A stretch of DNA of 64,000 nt from Flavobacterium hydrophilum. Its GTDB lineage: Bacteria; Bacteroidota; Bacteroidia; Flavobacteriales; Flavobacteriaceae. Shown here piece by piece: positions 24,964 through 33,482 of the stretch; the first letter of the stretch is position 1; every line of letters begins with the position of its first letter. The stretch covers positions 186,001-250,000 of the forward strand of contig NZ_QJHL01000004.1 in the NCBI RefSeq assembly GCF_003202405.1. The letters run 5' to 3'. The notes beneath the pieces are model-generated. The model was given only the letters and a program-made list of their open reading frames with translations, was not told where the DNA came from and searched no databases. The position numbers and the translations under genes are program-made.

Positions 24964-25956
24964 ATGGCAATATTTAATTTTCAAAAGCCCGATAAAGTTA
25001 TCATGATCGATTCAACCGATTTTGAAGGTAAATTTGAATTTAGACCTTTAGAACCCGGTTATGGATTGACTGTTGGTAATGCACTTAGAAGAGTTTTGCT
25101 TTCAGCATTAGAAGGTTATGCAATCACATCGGTACGTATCGAAGGTGTAGATCATGAGTTTTCTACTATTTCAGGTGTTGTTGAAGATGTTACCGAAATT
25201 ATCCTTAATCTGAAACAAGTACGTTTCAAACGTCAAATTGAAGATATAGATAATGAAGCAGTTACAATTTCTGTTTCTGGTAAAGATCAATTAACAGCAG
25301 GTGATTTTCAAAAATTTATCTCAGGTTTCCAAGTTCTGAATCCAGACTTAGTTATCTGTAATTTAGATTCTAAAATCAAATTGAACTTCGATTTAACAAT
25401 CGAAAAAGGTAGAGGATACGTTCCTGCTGAAGAAAACAAAAAACAGAATGCTGCAATTGGAACGATTTTTACAGATTCTATTTTTACTCCGGTAAAAAAT
25501 GTAAAATATGCAATCGAAAACTTCCGTGTAGAGCAAAAAACAGATTACGAAAAATTAGTTTTTGAAATTAAAACTGATGGATCTATTAATCCAAAAGATG
25601 CTCTTACTGAGGCTGCTAAAGTTTTAATTCACCATTTCATGTTGTTTTCTGATGAAAGAATTACACTTGAGGCTGACGAAATTGCACAAACAGAATCGTA
25701 TGATGAAGAGTCATTGCATATGAGACAATTGCTTAAAACTAAGCTTGTTGATATGGATTTATCTGTAAGAGCATTAAATTGCTTGAAAGCGGCTGAAGTT
25801 GATACACTTGGTGATTTAGTATCGTTCAATAAAAATGACCTAATGAAATTCCGTAATTTTGGTAAAAAATCTTTAACTGAACTTGATGAACTTGTCGCAG
25901 TGAAGAATTTAACTTTCGGAATGGATTTAGCTAAATACAAATTAGATAAAGAATAA
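24964..25956 (+). CDS. rpoA: DNA-directed RNA polymerase subunit alpha
   Basis: The 330-residue protein has an N-terminal dimerisation domain (FEFRPLEPGYGLTVGNALRR, RVLLSALEGYAITSVRIEG). After a linker comes the C-terminal DNA-binding domain at about residue 255 on (LDMDLSVRALNCLKAAEVDT-like helix, then NFGKKSLTELDELV). Standard length. It lies between rpsD and rplQ; the 62-nt gap after it is fully occupied by a folded element. Confidence 0.98.
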   Translation: MAIFNFQKPDKVIMIDSTDFEGKFEFRPLEPGYGLTVGNALRRVLLSALEGYAITSVRIEGVDHEFSTISGVVEDVTEIILNLKQVRFKRQIEDIDNEAVTISVSGKDQLTAGDFQKFISGFQVLNPDLVICNLDSKIKLNFDLTIEKGRGYVPAEENKKQNAAIGTIFTDSIFTPVKNVKYAIENFRVEQKTDYEKLVFEIKTDGSINPKDALTEAAKVLIHHFMLFSDERITLEADEIAQTESYDEESLHMRQLLKTKLVDMDLSVRALNCLKAAEVDTLGDLVSFNKNDLMKFRNFGKKSLTELDELVAVKNLTFGMDLAKYKLDKE

Positions 25957-25960
25957 TTTA

Positions 25961-26002
25961 CTTCATATTTTGCTCTCCATAGTGGATTGTAGCAAGATGA
26001 AG
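25961..26002 (+). promoter_or_regulatory. Three-helix hairpin before rplQ, candidate L17 leader
   Basis: Three perfect nested helices fill the rpoA-rplQ gap: CTTCAT (25961-25966) with ATGAAG (25997-26002), TTGCT (25970-25974) with AGCAA (25991-25995), and TCCA (25976-25979) with TGGA (25983-25986) around the loop TAG. They are separated by small asymmetric internal loops (3/1 nt and 1/4 nt). There is no terminator T-run (A-run follows). It ends 16 nt before the rplQ ATG. A regulatory role is inferred from structure and place. Confidence 0.6.
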
Positions 26003-26018
26003 ATAAAAAAAACACGTC

Positions 26019-26510
26019 ATGAGACACGGAAAAAAATTCAACCACTTAAGCAGACAGACTGGACATAGAAAAGCTATGTTGGCTAATATGGCTTGTTCTC
26101 TTATTGAGCACAAACGTATTAATACTACTGTTGCTAAAGCTAAAGCGCTTAAACAATTTGTTGAGCCTTTAATCACTAAATCAAAGGAAGATACGACTCA
26201 CAACCGTCGTATTGTTTTTGCTTACCTGCGTAGTAAGTATGCTGTAACTGACTTGTTCAGAGATGTAGCTGCTAAAGTTGGTGACCGTCCAGGTGGATAC
26301 ACTCGTATCATTAAAGTTGGAAATCGTTTAGGGGATAATGCTGATATGGCAATGATCGAACTTGTAGATTTCAACGAACTTTACAATGGTGGTAAAAAAG
26401 AAGTTAAAAAAGCAAAAAGCCGTCGTGGTGGTAAAGCTAAAAAAGCTGAGGAAGCAACTCCGGAAGCTCCTGCTGCTGAATCAGAAACGACTACTGAAGC
26501 TTCTGAGTAA
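26019..26510 (+). CDS. rplQ: 50S ribosomal protein L17 (bL17) with C-terminal tail
   Basis: The 163-residue protein starts MRHGKKFNHLSRQTGHRKAM and carries MACSLIEHKRINTTVAKAKA and the RPGGYTRIIKVGNRLGDNA segment. The core ends near residue 120. It is followed by about 40 residues rich in Lys, then Ala, Glu, Pro and Thr, giving a tail not found in the 127-residue E. coli protein. It is the last gene of the ribosomal supercluster and a terminator follows 30 nt later. Confidence 0.97.
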   Translation: MRHGKKFNHLSRQTGHRKAMLANMACSLIEHKRINTTVAKAKALKQFVEPLITKSKEDTTHNRRIVFAYLRSKYAVTDLFRDVAAKVGDRPGGYTRIIKVGNRLGDNADMAMIELVDFNELYNGGKKEVKKAKSRRGGKAKKAEEATPEAPAAESETTTEASE

Positions 26511-26540
26511 TTATGAAAGTAATGATTCTATAGAAATCAA

Positions 26541-26574
26541 GGATAAGCTAATTTTTAGTTTATCCTTTTTTTTT
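26541..26574 (+). terminator. Terminator of the S10-spc-alpha operon
   Basis: GGATAAGCTAA (26541-26551) pairs with 26555-26565 (11 bp, one G-U) around a 3-nt loop, followed by nine T. Confidence 0.85.
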
Positions 26575-26653
26575 GATTTTTTTATAAAGAAAATAGAATT
26601 TAACTTATTTAAGAGATTAGGTTTTATTTTTATTAATGAAATTTTTAAAAAAT

Positions 26654-26685
26654 TTTGGAGGCACTCTTTTAAAAAAGTAAATTTG
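26654..26685 (+). promoter_or_regulatory. Promoter of carA
   Basis: TTTG at 26654-26657 and TAAATTTG at 26678-26685 with 20 nt between match the -33/-7 consensus. The 5' UTR would be about 70 nt. Confidence 0.7.
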
Positions 26686-26762
26686 CAAAATATCTAATTA
26701 CAAAATAAATTTCCTTTTTGGATTTTTGTTAGAAAATTAAAATAAACAATACAAATTAAAGA

Positions 26763-27881
26763 ATGAAATACACAACACGACAAAGCGCCATTTTATTACT
26801 AAGCGATGGAACTATTTTTCATGGTAAGTCTATAGGTATTAGCGGTAAAACTTTTGGAGAGGTTTGTTTTAATACTGGGATGACGGGATATCAGGAGATT
26901 TTTACAGATCCGTCTTATTTTGGTCAAATTATGGTTGCTACCAATGCTCATATTGGCAACTATGGTGTTAATGATTTGGAAATAGAATCTGATAGCGTAA
27001 AAATAGCTGGTTTGGTTTGTAAAAACTTCAGCTTTAATTATTCAAGAGAAGATGCATCTGGAAGTTTAGAAGATTATTTTACTAAGCAAAATTTAATCTG
27101 TATTTCTGATGTTGATACAAGAGCTCTTGTAAGTTATATTCGTGATAATGGAGCAATGAATGCTGTTATTTGTACAGATGGGACTTCGATTGATGAATTG
27201 AAAAAAGAATTGGCCAATGTGCCAAATATGGAAGGTTTAGAGTTGGCATCAAAAGTCTCAACTACTGAGCCTTATTTTTTTGGTGATGAAAATGCTAAAT
27301 ACAAAATTTCAGCTTTGGATCTTGGAATTAAAAAGAATATTTTGAGAAATCTTGCTAAAAGAGATTGCTACATTAAGGTTTTTCCATATGATTCTACTTA
27401 TGAAGATTTGACAGCTTTTAACCCTGATGGATATTTCTTGTCAAATGGACCAGGTGACCCTGATCCTCTCCATGGAGCAATTGAAGTGGCAAGAAGCATT
27501 ATTGCAGATGATAAGCCTTTGTTTGGAATTTGTTTGGGACATCAAATAATCGCTTTAGCAAATGGGGTTAAAACATATAAAATGTTTGGAGGTCATCGTG
27601 GAATTAATCATCCTGTAAAAAATATTATCACTGGGAGAGGAGAAATTACTTCTCAAAATCATGGCTTTGCTGTAAAAAGAGAAGCTTTAGAAGGGCATCC
27701 TGAATTAGAGTTGACACATATTCATTTGAATGATGATACTGTAGCAGGAATGCGTATGAAGAATAAAAATTGTTTTTCAGTACAATATCATCCAGAGGCT
27801 AGTCCTGGTCCACATGATTCATCTTATTTATTTGATCAATTCGTTGAGAATATAAAACAAGCAGGGTCTAAAACGATGTAG
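26763..27881 (+). CDS. carA: Carbamoyl-phosphate synthase small (glutaminase) subunit
   Basis: This 372-residue subunit hydrolyses glutamine and channels ammonia to the large subunit CarB for arginine and pyrimidine synthesis. The N-terminal CPSase domain shows GEVCFNTGMTGYQEIFTDPS. The class I amidotransferase domain (about 185-365) shows the oxyanion sequence FLSNGPGDP, the nucleophile elbow GICLGHQ and the YHPEASPGPHD His/Glu end of the catalytic triad. carB is not adjacent. The gene seems to be transcribed from its own promoter. Confidence 0.97.
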   Translation: MKYTTRQSAILLLSDGTIFHGKSIGISGKTFGEVCFNTGMTGYQEIFTDPSYFGQIMVATNAHIGNYGVNDLEIESDSVKIAGLVCKNFSFNYSREDASGSLEDYFTKQNLICISDVDTRALVSYIRDNGAMNAVICTDGTSIDELKKELANVPNMEGLELASKVSTTEPYFFGDENAKYKISALDLGIKKNILRNLAKRDCYIKVFPYDSTYEDLTAFNPDGYFLSNGPGDPDPLHGAIEVARSIIADDKPLFGICLGHQIIALANGVKTYKMFGGHRGINHPVKNIITGRGEITSQNHGFAVKREALEGHPELELTHIHLNDDTVAGMRMKNKNCFSVQYHPEASPGPHDSSYLFDQFVENIKQAGSKTM

Positions 27882-27937
27882 TTAATAAATAAAGATGATT
27901 AATAATAAGAATGCGTTTTTAGTATTAAATATTTTTA

Positions 27938-27945
27938 TACTTTCG
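27938..27945 (+). promoter_or_regulatory. Probable -7 element for eno
   Basis: TACTTTCG is one mismatch from TAnnTTTG and lies 38 nt upstream of the eno start. A T-run about 20 nt further upstream (27916-27920) could act as a loose -33 element. Confidence 0.4.
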
Positions 27946-27983
27946 AAAAAAAAAACATAATTTATTAATAAAAAACAAAAATA

Positions 27984-29276
27984 ATGAGTATTATAATTAA
28001 AGTTCACGCAAGACAAATTCTTGATTCCAGAGGAAATCCTACTATTGAAGTTGATGTAGTAACTGAAAATGGTGTATTAGGTAGAGCTGCTGTTCCGTCT
28101 GGAGCATCTACTGGAGAACACGAAGCTGTTGAATTACGTGATGGAGGTAAGGCTTATCTTGGAAAAGGAGTTTTGAATGCAGTGAATAATGTAAATACCG
28201 TTATTGCTGAAGAATTGGTTGGGACATCTGTATTTGAGCAAAATACGATCGATCAGTTAATGATTGATTTAGATGGAACTCCAAATAAATCTAAATTGGG
28301 AGCTAATGCTATCTTAGGAGTTTCTTTGGCTGCTGCAAAAGCTGCTGCTAACGAACTTGGATTGCCATTATACAGATATGTAGGTGGTGTTTCTGCTAAT
28401 ACTTTACCGGTTCCTATGATGAATATCATCAATGGAGGTTCTCACTCTGATGCACCTATTGCTTTTCAGGAGTTTATGATTTTCCCTGTGAAAGCCACTT
28501 CTTTTACACATTCTATGCAAATGGGAACTGAAATCTTCCATAGCTTGAAAAAAGTTTTACATGATAGAGGTTTGAGTACTGCTGTAGGTGACGAAGGTGG
28601 TTTTGCTCCAAACTTAGCTGGTGGAACTGAAGATGCCTTAGATACAATTAAATTAGCTGTTGAAAAAGCTGGTTATTCTTTTGGAGATGAAATTATGATC
28701 GCTCTTGACTGTGCTGCTTCTGAGTTTTATGTAAACGGTAAATACGATTACACTAAATTTGAAGGTGAAACCGGAAAAATCAGAACTTCTGAAGAGCAAG
28801 CCGATTATTTAGCTGAACTTGCTGCTAAATATCCAATCATATCTATCGAAGACGGTATGTATGAAGATGACTGGGATGGATGGAAATATTTAACTGAAAA
28901 AATTGGAGATAAAGTACAATTAGTTGGAGATGATTTATTCGTAACTAATGTTGAGCGTTTATCTACAGGAATCCAAAAAGGTATTGCAAATTCAATTTTA
29001 GTAAAAGTAAACCAAATTGGTACTTTGACTGAAACGATTGCTGCTGTAAATATGGCTAAAAATGCTGGTTATACTTCAGTAATGTCTCACCGTTCAGGAG
29101 AAACGGAAGATAATACAATCGCTGATTTAGCTGTAGCTTTAAACTGTGGACAAATTAAAACAGGTTCTGCTTCCCGTTCTGATCGTATGGCAAAATACAA
29201 TCAATTATTAAGAATCGAGGAAGAATTAGGAAGTACTGCTTATTTTCCGGGGTTAAACGCTTTTAAAATCAAATAA
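27984..29276 (+). CDS. eno: Enolase (phosphopyruvate hydratase)
   Basis: This 430-residue glycolytic enzyme interconverts 2-phosphoglycerate and phosphoenolpyruvate with Mg2+. It shows ARQILDSRGNPTIEVDV, SGASTGEHEAVELRDG, GDEGGFAPNL, the metal-site SIEDGMYEDDW and LVGDDLFVTN, and the catalytic Lys region SILVKVNQIGTLTET with SHRSGETEDNTIADLAV. Length and motifs are standard. It is a single-gene unit with its own terminator. Confidence 0.98.
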   Translation: MSIIIKVHARQILDSRGNPTIEVDVVTENGVLGRAAVPSGASTGEHEAVELRDGGKAYLGKGVLNAVNNVNTVIAEELVGTSVFEQNTIDQLMIDLDGTPNKSKLGANAILGVSLAAAKAAANELGLPLYRYVGGVSANTLPVPMMNIINGGSHSDAPIAFQEFMIFPVKATSFTHSMQMGTEIFHSLKKVLHDRGLSTAVGDEGGFAPNLAGGTEDALDTIKLAVEKAGYSFGDEIMIALDCAASEFYVNGKYDYTKFEGETGKIRTSEEQADYLAELAAKYPIISIEDGMYEDDWDGWKYLTEKIGDKVQLVGDDLFVTNVERLSTGIQKGIANSILVKVNQIGTLTETIAAVNMAKNAGYTSVMSHRSGETEDNTIADLAVALNCGQIKTGSASRSDRMAKYNQLLRIEEELGSTAYFPGLNAFKIK

Positions 29277-29302
29277 TTTAAAGAGTTATATTGTAGATTT
29301 AG

Positions 29303-29333
29303 GCCATTCGTGTAAACGAATGGCTTTTTTTTG
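29303..29333 (+). terminator. Terminator of eno
   Basis: GCCATTCG (29303-29310) pairs perfectly with CGAATGGC (29317-29324) around a 6-nt loop, followed by eight T. Confidence 0.85.
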
Positions 29334-29386
29334 GAGTTTTAACAAATTCATAGTATTATTCCTTTTTTAATTAGTCTTAAATTCCT

Positions 29387-29394
29387 TAGATTTG
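29387..29394 (+). promoter_or_regulatory. -7 element for gltA
   Basis: TAGATTTG is a perfect TAnnTTTG box 37 nt upstream of the start codon. The -33 region (29361-29367) is only T-rich. Confidence 0.5.
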
Positions 29395-29431
29395 ATAAAT
29401 TATTATTTTAAAGAATTATTTCCCATATATT

Positions 29432-30709
29432 ATGTCAAAAATAGCTACATTAGAAGTAGATGGTAAGAAAATTGAACTTCCGGTAATTACAGGAAGCGAA
29501 AATGAATCGGCTATCGATATTAACAAATTACGTGACTTAACTGGTATTATTACTATTGATCCTGGTTATAAAAATTCTGGCTCTTGCAAAAGTGAAATTA
29601 CTTTCTTGGATGGAGAATTAGGAATTCTGCGTTACAGAGGATATTCAATCGAAGATTTAGCGGAAAAAGCAAGTTTTTTAGAGACCTCTTACCTTTTGAT
29701 TTTTGGAGAGTTACCAACTGCTCAGGAATTAGAACAATTTGAAAATGACATCAAAAAACATTCTTTGGTAAACGAAGAAATGAAAAATATTATTGATGGG
29801 TTTCCAAAAACAGCACATCCAATGGGTGTTTTGTCAGCATTAACTAGTGCTTTAACTGCTTTTAATCCTAAAGCAGTAAATGTTGATAACGAAAAAGAAA
29901 TGTATGAGGCTATTTGTAAAACAATGGCAAAATTTCTTGTAATTGCTACATGGACGTATAGAAAATCAATGGGTTACCCTTTGAATTATTATGATAATAC
30001 AAAAGGATATGTTGAAAGCTTTATGCAATTAATGTTTAAATTGCCTACTGGTCCTTACGAAGCAAATCCTGTAATTGTAAATGCTTTAGATAAATTGTTT
30101 ATTCTTCATGCAGATCATGAGCAAAACTGTTCTACTTCTACAGTTAGGATGGTGGGTTCTTCACATGCAGGTTTGTTTGCGTCTGTCTCTGCGGGAGTTT
30201 CAGCTCTATGGGGTCCTCTTCACGGAGGTGCAAATCAGGCAGTTCTTGAGATGTTGGAAGATATTAATAAAGACGGTGGAGATACAGATAAATTTTTAGC
30301 GAAAGCAAAAGATAAAAACGATCCATTCAGATTAATGGGATTCGGACACAGAGTTTATAAAAACTTTGATCCAAGAGCTAAAATTATCAAAAAAGCAGCT
30401 AAAGAAGTATTGGAAACTTTAGGAGTTGAAGATCCGATTTTGGAGATTGCAAAAAAATTAGAATCAGCTGCTCTTGAAGACGAATATTTCAAATCAAGAA
30501 ATTTATATCCAAATGTAGATTTCTATTCTGGAATTATTTACAGAGCTTTAGGTATTCCAACTGATATGTTTACAGTAATGTTTGCAATTGGAAGACTACC
30601 TGGTTGGATTGCACAATGGAAAGAAATGCGTGAAAATAAAGAGCCAATCGGAAGACCAAGACAAATTTATACTGGACATCCATTGAGAGATTTCAAATCA
30701 AATAAATAA
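29432..30709 (+). CDS. gltA: Citrate synthase (type I)
   Basis: This 425-residue enzyme condenses acetyl-CoA and oxaloacetate in the TCA cycle. The N-terminal small beta region (ATLEVDGKKIELPVI) is typical of the Gram-negative type I enzyme. Active-site segments include LFILHADHEQNCSTSTVRM (His), WGPLHGGANQAVLEML (His) and the FGHRVYKNFDPRA Arg/Asp region, with PNVDFYSGIIYRALGIP following. Standard length, with its own terminator. Confidence 0.97.
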   Translation: MSKIATLEVDGKKIELPVITGSENESAIDINKLRDLTGIITIDPGYKNSGSCKSEITFLDGELGILRYRGYSIEDLAEKASFLETSYLLIFGELPTAQELEQFENDIKKHSLVNEEMKNIIDGFPKTAHPMGVLSALTSALTAFNPKAVNVDNEKEMYEAICKTMAKFLVIATWTYRKSMGYPLNYYDNTKGYVESFMQLMFKLPTGPYEANPVIVNALDKLFILHADHEQNCSTSTVRMVGSSHAGLFASVSAGVSALWGPLHGGANQAVLEMLEDINKDGGDTDKFLAKAKDKNDPFRLMGFGHRVYKNFDPRAKIIKKAAKEVLETLGVEDPILEIAKKLESAALEDEYFKSRNLYPNVDFYSGIIYRALGIPTDMFTVMFAIGRLPGWIAQWKEMRENKEPIGRPRQIYTGHPLRDFKSNK

Positions 30710-30710
30710 A

Positions 30711-30743
30711 AAAAAGCTTCACTTAACTGTGAAGCTTTTTTTT
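30711..30743 (+). terminator. Terminator of gltA
   Basis: GCTTCAC (30716-30722) pairs with GTGAAGC (30729-30735), extended by A-T pairs from the flanking A and T runs, around a 6-nt loop. Confidence 0.85.
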
Positions 30744-30750
30744 ATATTTG
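30743..30750 (+). promoter_or_regulatory. -7 element for the amidinotransferase-fold gene
   Basis: TATATTTG directly abuts the gltA terminator and is 18 nt upstream of the ATG at 30769. The -33 position falls inside the terminator stem, so the two signals share DNA. Confidence 0.6.
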
Positions 30751-30768
30751 CAACAAAATCTAACAATT

Positions 30769-31683
30769 ATGTTGCAATTAAATGTTAAGAATGAAACTTC
30801 AAGATTGCGTGCTGTAGTTTTGGGTTCTGCTGTTCACAATGGACCGACACCTTTAGTACACGAGGCTTATGATCCTAAATCACTAGAACACATAAAAGCC
30901 GGGACTTATCCTCTCGAAAAAGATATGATTGTCGAAATGGATGCATTTAATGCTGTTTTTCAAAAATATGATGTAGAAGTTTATCGTCCTGAAATGATAG
31001 AGGATTATAATCAGATTTTTACCAGAGATATTGGATTTGTAATTGATGACATATTTATAAAATCGAATATTTTACCTGACAGAGAACATGAGCTTGATGC
31101 GATTCAATATGTGATTAATGAAATTGATTCAATAAAAGTTGTTCGTCCGCCGGAAGAAGTTCACATTGAAGGAGGCGACGTGATGTTGTGGAATGACTAT
31201 GTTTTTATAGGAACATACAAAGGAAGTGATTATAAAGATTATATTACTGCACGTACTAATATGCAGGGTGTAAATTATATTAAAGAATTATTTCCGAATA
31301 AAATTGTTAAAGAATTCGATCTGGTTAAATCTAAAATTGAAGCCCGGGATAATGCTTTGCACTTAGATTGTTGTTTTCAGCCTGTTGGAAAAGATAAAGG
31401 AATTATTTATAAAAGAGGTTTTCGTGAAGAAGCTGATTATATGTATTTGGTCAATCTTTTTGGAAAGGAAAATTTATTTCATATTGAAAGAAATGAAATG
31501 TATAATATGTTTTCGAATGTATTTTCAATTGATGAAAATATTGTGGTTTCAGAGAAGAATTTTACAAGATTAAACAATTGGTTACGTGCTAAAGGCTTTA
31601 TAGTTGAAGAAATTCCGTATGCTGAAATCGCGAAGCAGGAAGGGTTGTTGAGATGTTCGACTTTGCCTTTAATTAGAGATTAA
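30769..31683 (+). CDS. Amidinotransferase/DDAH-family hydrolase
   Basis: This 304-residue protein belongs to the guanidino-group-modifying (arginine deiminase/DDAH) fold. It shows acidic FTRDIGFVIDD and the substrate-site IEGGDVMLWNDY, the catalytic-His region ALHLDCCFQPVG, and a C-terminal Cys in LLRCSTLPLIRD at the nucleophile position. I use the ATG at 30769; an upstream TTG (30748) lies within the promoter box and gives non-homologous sequence. It is followed 15 nt later by a CtlX-like gene of the same superfamily, so the two probably act together on arginine, citrulline or methylated arginines. The exact substrate is not decidable from sequence alone. Confidence 0.8.
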   Translation: MLQLNVKNETSRLRAVVLGSAVHNGPTPLVHEAYDPKSLEHIKAGTYPLEKDMIVEMDAFNAVFQKYDVEVYRPEMIEDYNQIFTRDIGFVIDDIFIKSNILPDREHELDAIQYVINEIDSIKVVRPPEEVHIEGGDVMLWNDYVFIGTYKGSDYKDYITARTNMQGVNYIKELFPNKIVKEFDLVKSKIEARDNALHLDCCFQPVGKDKGIIYKRGFREEADYMYLVNLFGKENLFHIERNEMYNMFSNVFSIDENIVVSEKNFTRLNNWLRAKGFIVEEIPYAEIAKQEGLLRCSTLPLIRD

Positions 31684-31698
31684 TTTTATTTTTTAAAT

Positions 31699-32634
31699 AT
31701 GAAACAAACTACAAACTCAATTATAATGATTCGCCCTGTTGCCTTCAGAATGAATGAACAGACGGCTGTAAATAATTATTATCAAAAAGTTTTAGACGGA
31801 CTTTTACCAAGTACGGTAAATGCAAAAGCGCAGCAGGAATTTGATGCTTTTGTAGAAAAATTGAGAGCAGTTGGCGTAGATGTTACTGTTATAGAAGATA
31901 CATTAGAAACAGATACACCGGATAGTATTTTTCCGAACAACTGGGTGTCGTTTCATGAAAATGGAGAAGTAGCGCTATATCCAATGTTTGCAGAAAATCG
32001 TCGTCAGGAACGCCGGGAAGATATTTTGGATGTTTTGGAAGAAAAAGGTTTCGAAATCAGTGATATTATGGATTATACTTCTGCAGAAGAAGATGGAATC
32101 TTTCTTGAAGGAACCGGAAGCTTAATTTTAGACAGAGCTAACGGAAAAGCATATTGTGCCTTATCACCTCGGGCAGATGAAGAATTGTTTATCGAATTCT
32201 GTGAAGATTTTGATTATGCTCCGGTAATTTTTGAAGCTTTTCAGTCAGTAGATGGGGAACGTAAACTAATCTATCATACAAATGTGATGATGTGTTTAGG
32301 AGAAACTTTTGTGGTTATTTGTGCAGATAGCATTGATGATAAAAAAGAACGAAAAATGGTTTTGGAAAATCTAAAAGCTGATAATAAAGAAATTATTTTG
32401 ATTACGGAAGCACAAGTAAATAATTTTGCTGGTAATATGTTGGAGATTCGGGGAGCGAATGATAAAAAGTATATAGTTATGAGTACATCTGCGCACCAGA
32501 GTCTAACTGAAAAACAAATTACACAATTAGAAAGTCATGCTGAAATCTTAAGTTCAAGTTTAGATACTATTGAAGCTTGCGGTGGAGGAAGTGCAAGGTG
32601 TATGATGGCTGAAGTTTTCTTGCCAAAAAACTGA
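31699..32634 (+). CDS. ctlX: CtlX-type citrulline/arginine hydrolase (amidinotransferase superfamily)
   Basis: This 311-residue protein resembles the citrulline-utilisation hydrolase CtlX and related arginine deiminase-fold enzymes. It opens with IIMIRPVAFRMNEQTAVNN and shows the conserved FPNNWVSFHENGEVALYPM, FLEGTGSLILDRANGKAYC with an acidic site, catalytic-His YHTNVMMCLGETFVVIC and nucleophile-Cys GGGSARCMMAEVF. It forms a two-gene operon with the preceding superfamily member and is followed by a shared terminator. The symbol is by family resemblance. Confidence 0.78.
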   Translation: MKQTTNSIIMIRPVAFRMNEQTAVNNYYQKVLDGLLPSTVNAKAQQEFDAFVEKLRAVGVDVTVIEDTLETDTPDSIFPNNWVSFHENGEVALYPMFAENRRQERREDILDVLEEKGFEISDIMDYTSAEEDGIFLEGTGSLILDRANGKAYCALSPRADEELFIEFCEDFDYAPVIFEAFQSVDGERKLIYHTNVMMCLGETFVVICADSIDDKKERKMVLENLKADNKEIILITEAQVNNFAGNMLEIRGANDKKYIVMSTSAHQSLTEKQITQLESHAEILSSSLDTIEACGGGSARCMMAEVFLPKN

Positions 32635-32650
32635 AAATAATTTAAATAAA

Positions 32651-32685
32651 AAGGGGATAAAAATTTATGTTTTATCCCTTTTTTC
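32651..32685. terminator. Terminator after ctlX, shared with the convergent marC-like gene
   Basis: GGGATAAAA (32654-32662) pairs perfectly with TTTTATCCC (32670-32678) around a 7-nt loop, with an A-run before and a T-run after. It sits between two convergent genes and can work in both directions. Confidence 0.8.
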
Positions 32686-32697
32686 TGTTTTAATGAG

Positions 32698-33327
32698 TTA
32701 CATCAAATTTCCTTTTATGATATTGATTATTGAGCTCACGATATATTGAATTCCTATAGCAATTACAATGAAACCAATTATTCTGGAAATAGCTACAATT
32801 CCTGATGCGCCTAAGATACGAGCTAAATAATGTGCACTTTTTAAGATAATAAAAATGGTAATTGCTATCGCTAAAATAGCTAAACTTGAAATTATTATTT
32901 CTTTTATTTCATGATGTTCCTGATAGAAAGCAATTAACAAAGAAATAGATCCAGGTCCTGCAAGCATCGGAATTGCCAATGGTGTTAATGCAATGTCATT
33001 TCTTTTTTGCGCATCATTTTCAACCTTTTTGTTAATTCCTCTTTTCTTACTGATTTTTCCGGACAACAATGAAAAACCTGAATTTAAGATTACCAGACCT
33101 CCGGCAATTCTAAGTGCATCAATGCTAATTCCAAAAAAGGTCAGTACATATTGCCCGATAAAGAAAGAAACAATTAAAATTATGAAAACATTAATGGCTG
33201 TCCATAATGAAATTCGGGATCGTTCACTGTCTGAATCATCATGGGTAAGTCCTACGAAAATAGGTACAGTGCCAATTGGGTTTAATACAGAGAAAAGAGC
33301 AGCAAATAAATAAATGAATAAATCCAT
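32698..33327 (-). CDS. MarC/UPF0056-family inner-membrane protein
   Basis: This 209-residue polytopic protein has about six hydrophobic segments and the MarC signatures ALFSVLNPIGTVPIFVGLT near the N-terminus, ALRIAGGLVILNSGFSLL in the middle and LTPLAIPMLAGPGSISLLI after a charged cytoplasmic loop. MarC proteins were once linked to multiple antibiotic resistance, but that link is not supported; their transport substrate is unsettled. The gene is transcribed alone, convergent with ctlX. Confidence 0.9.
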   Translation of the reverse strand: MDLFIYLFAALFSVLNPIGTVPIFVGLTHDDSDSERSRISLWTAINVFIILIVSFFIGQYVLTFFGISIDALRIAGGLVILNSGFSLLSGKISKKRGINKKVENDAQKRNDIALTPLAIPMLAGPGSISLLIAFYQEHHEIKEIIISSLAILAIAITIFIILKSAHYLARILGASGIVAISRIIGFIVIAIGIQYIVSSIINIIKGNLM

Positions 33328-33456
33328 AATGGTTTAGGTTTGTAGAGTAAAAATAATCAAATTTTAAGATTTTACTCAAATATCATGTTGTGATATTGTT
33401 TTTTCTCTTTTAAAGCTGTAAATTCATAATGAGCAGGTAATTCAGCCTTTTTTGCT

Positions 33457-33464
33457 TACTTTTG
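33457..33464 (+). promoter_or_regulatory. -7 element for the CoA-binding protein gene
   Basis: TACTTTTG, a perfect TAnnTTTG box, lies 18 nt upstream of the ATG at 33483. No clear -33 element is seen. Confidence 0.5.
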
Positions 33465-33482
33465 TGACATATTCAGAAATAA

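Noticed and set aside
26386..26697. 103-codon Lys/Leu-rich ORF overlapping the end of rplQ
   Set aside because: It is a frame shadow of the Lys/Ala/Glu-rich L17 tail and runs through the operon terminator.
30748..30768. TTG start of the amidinotransferase-fold gene
   Set aside because: It overlaps the -7 promoter element, so it could not be in the mRNA.
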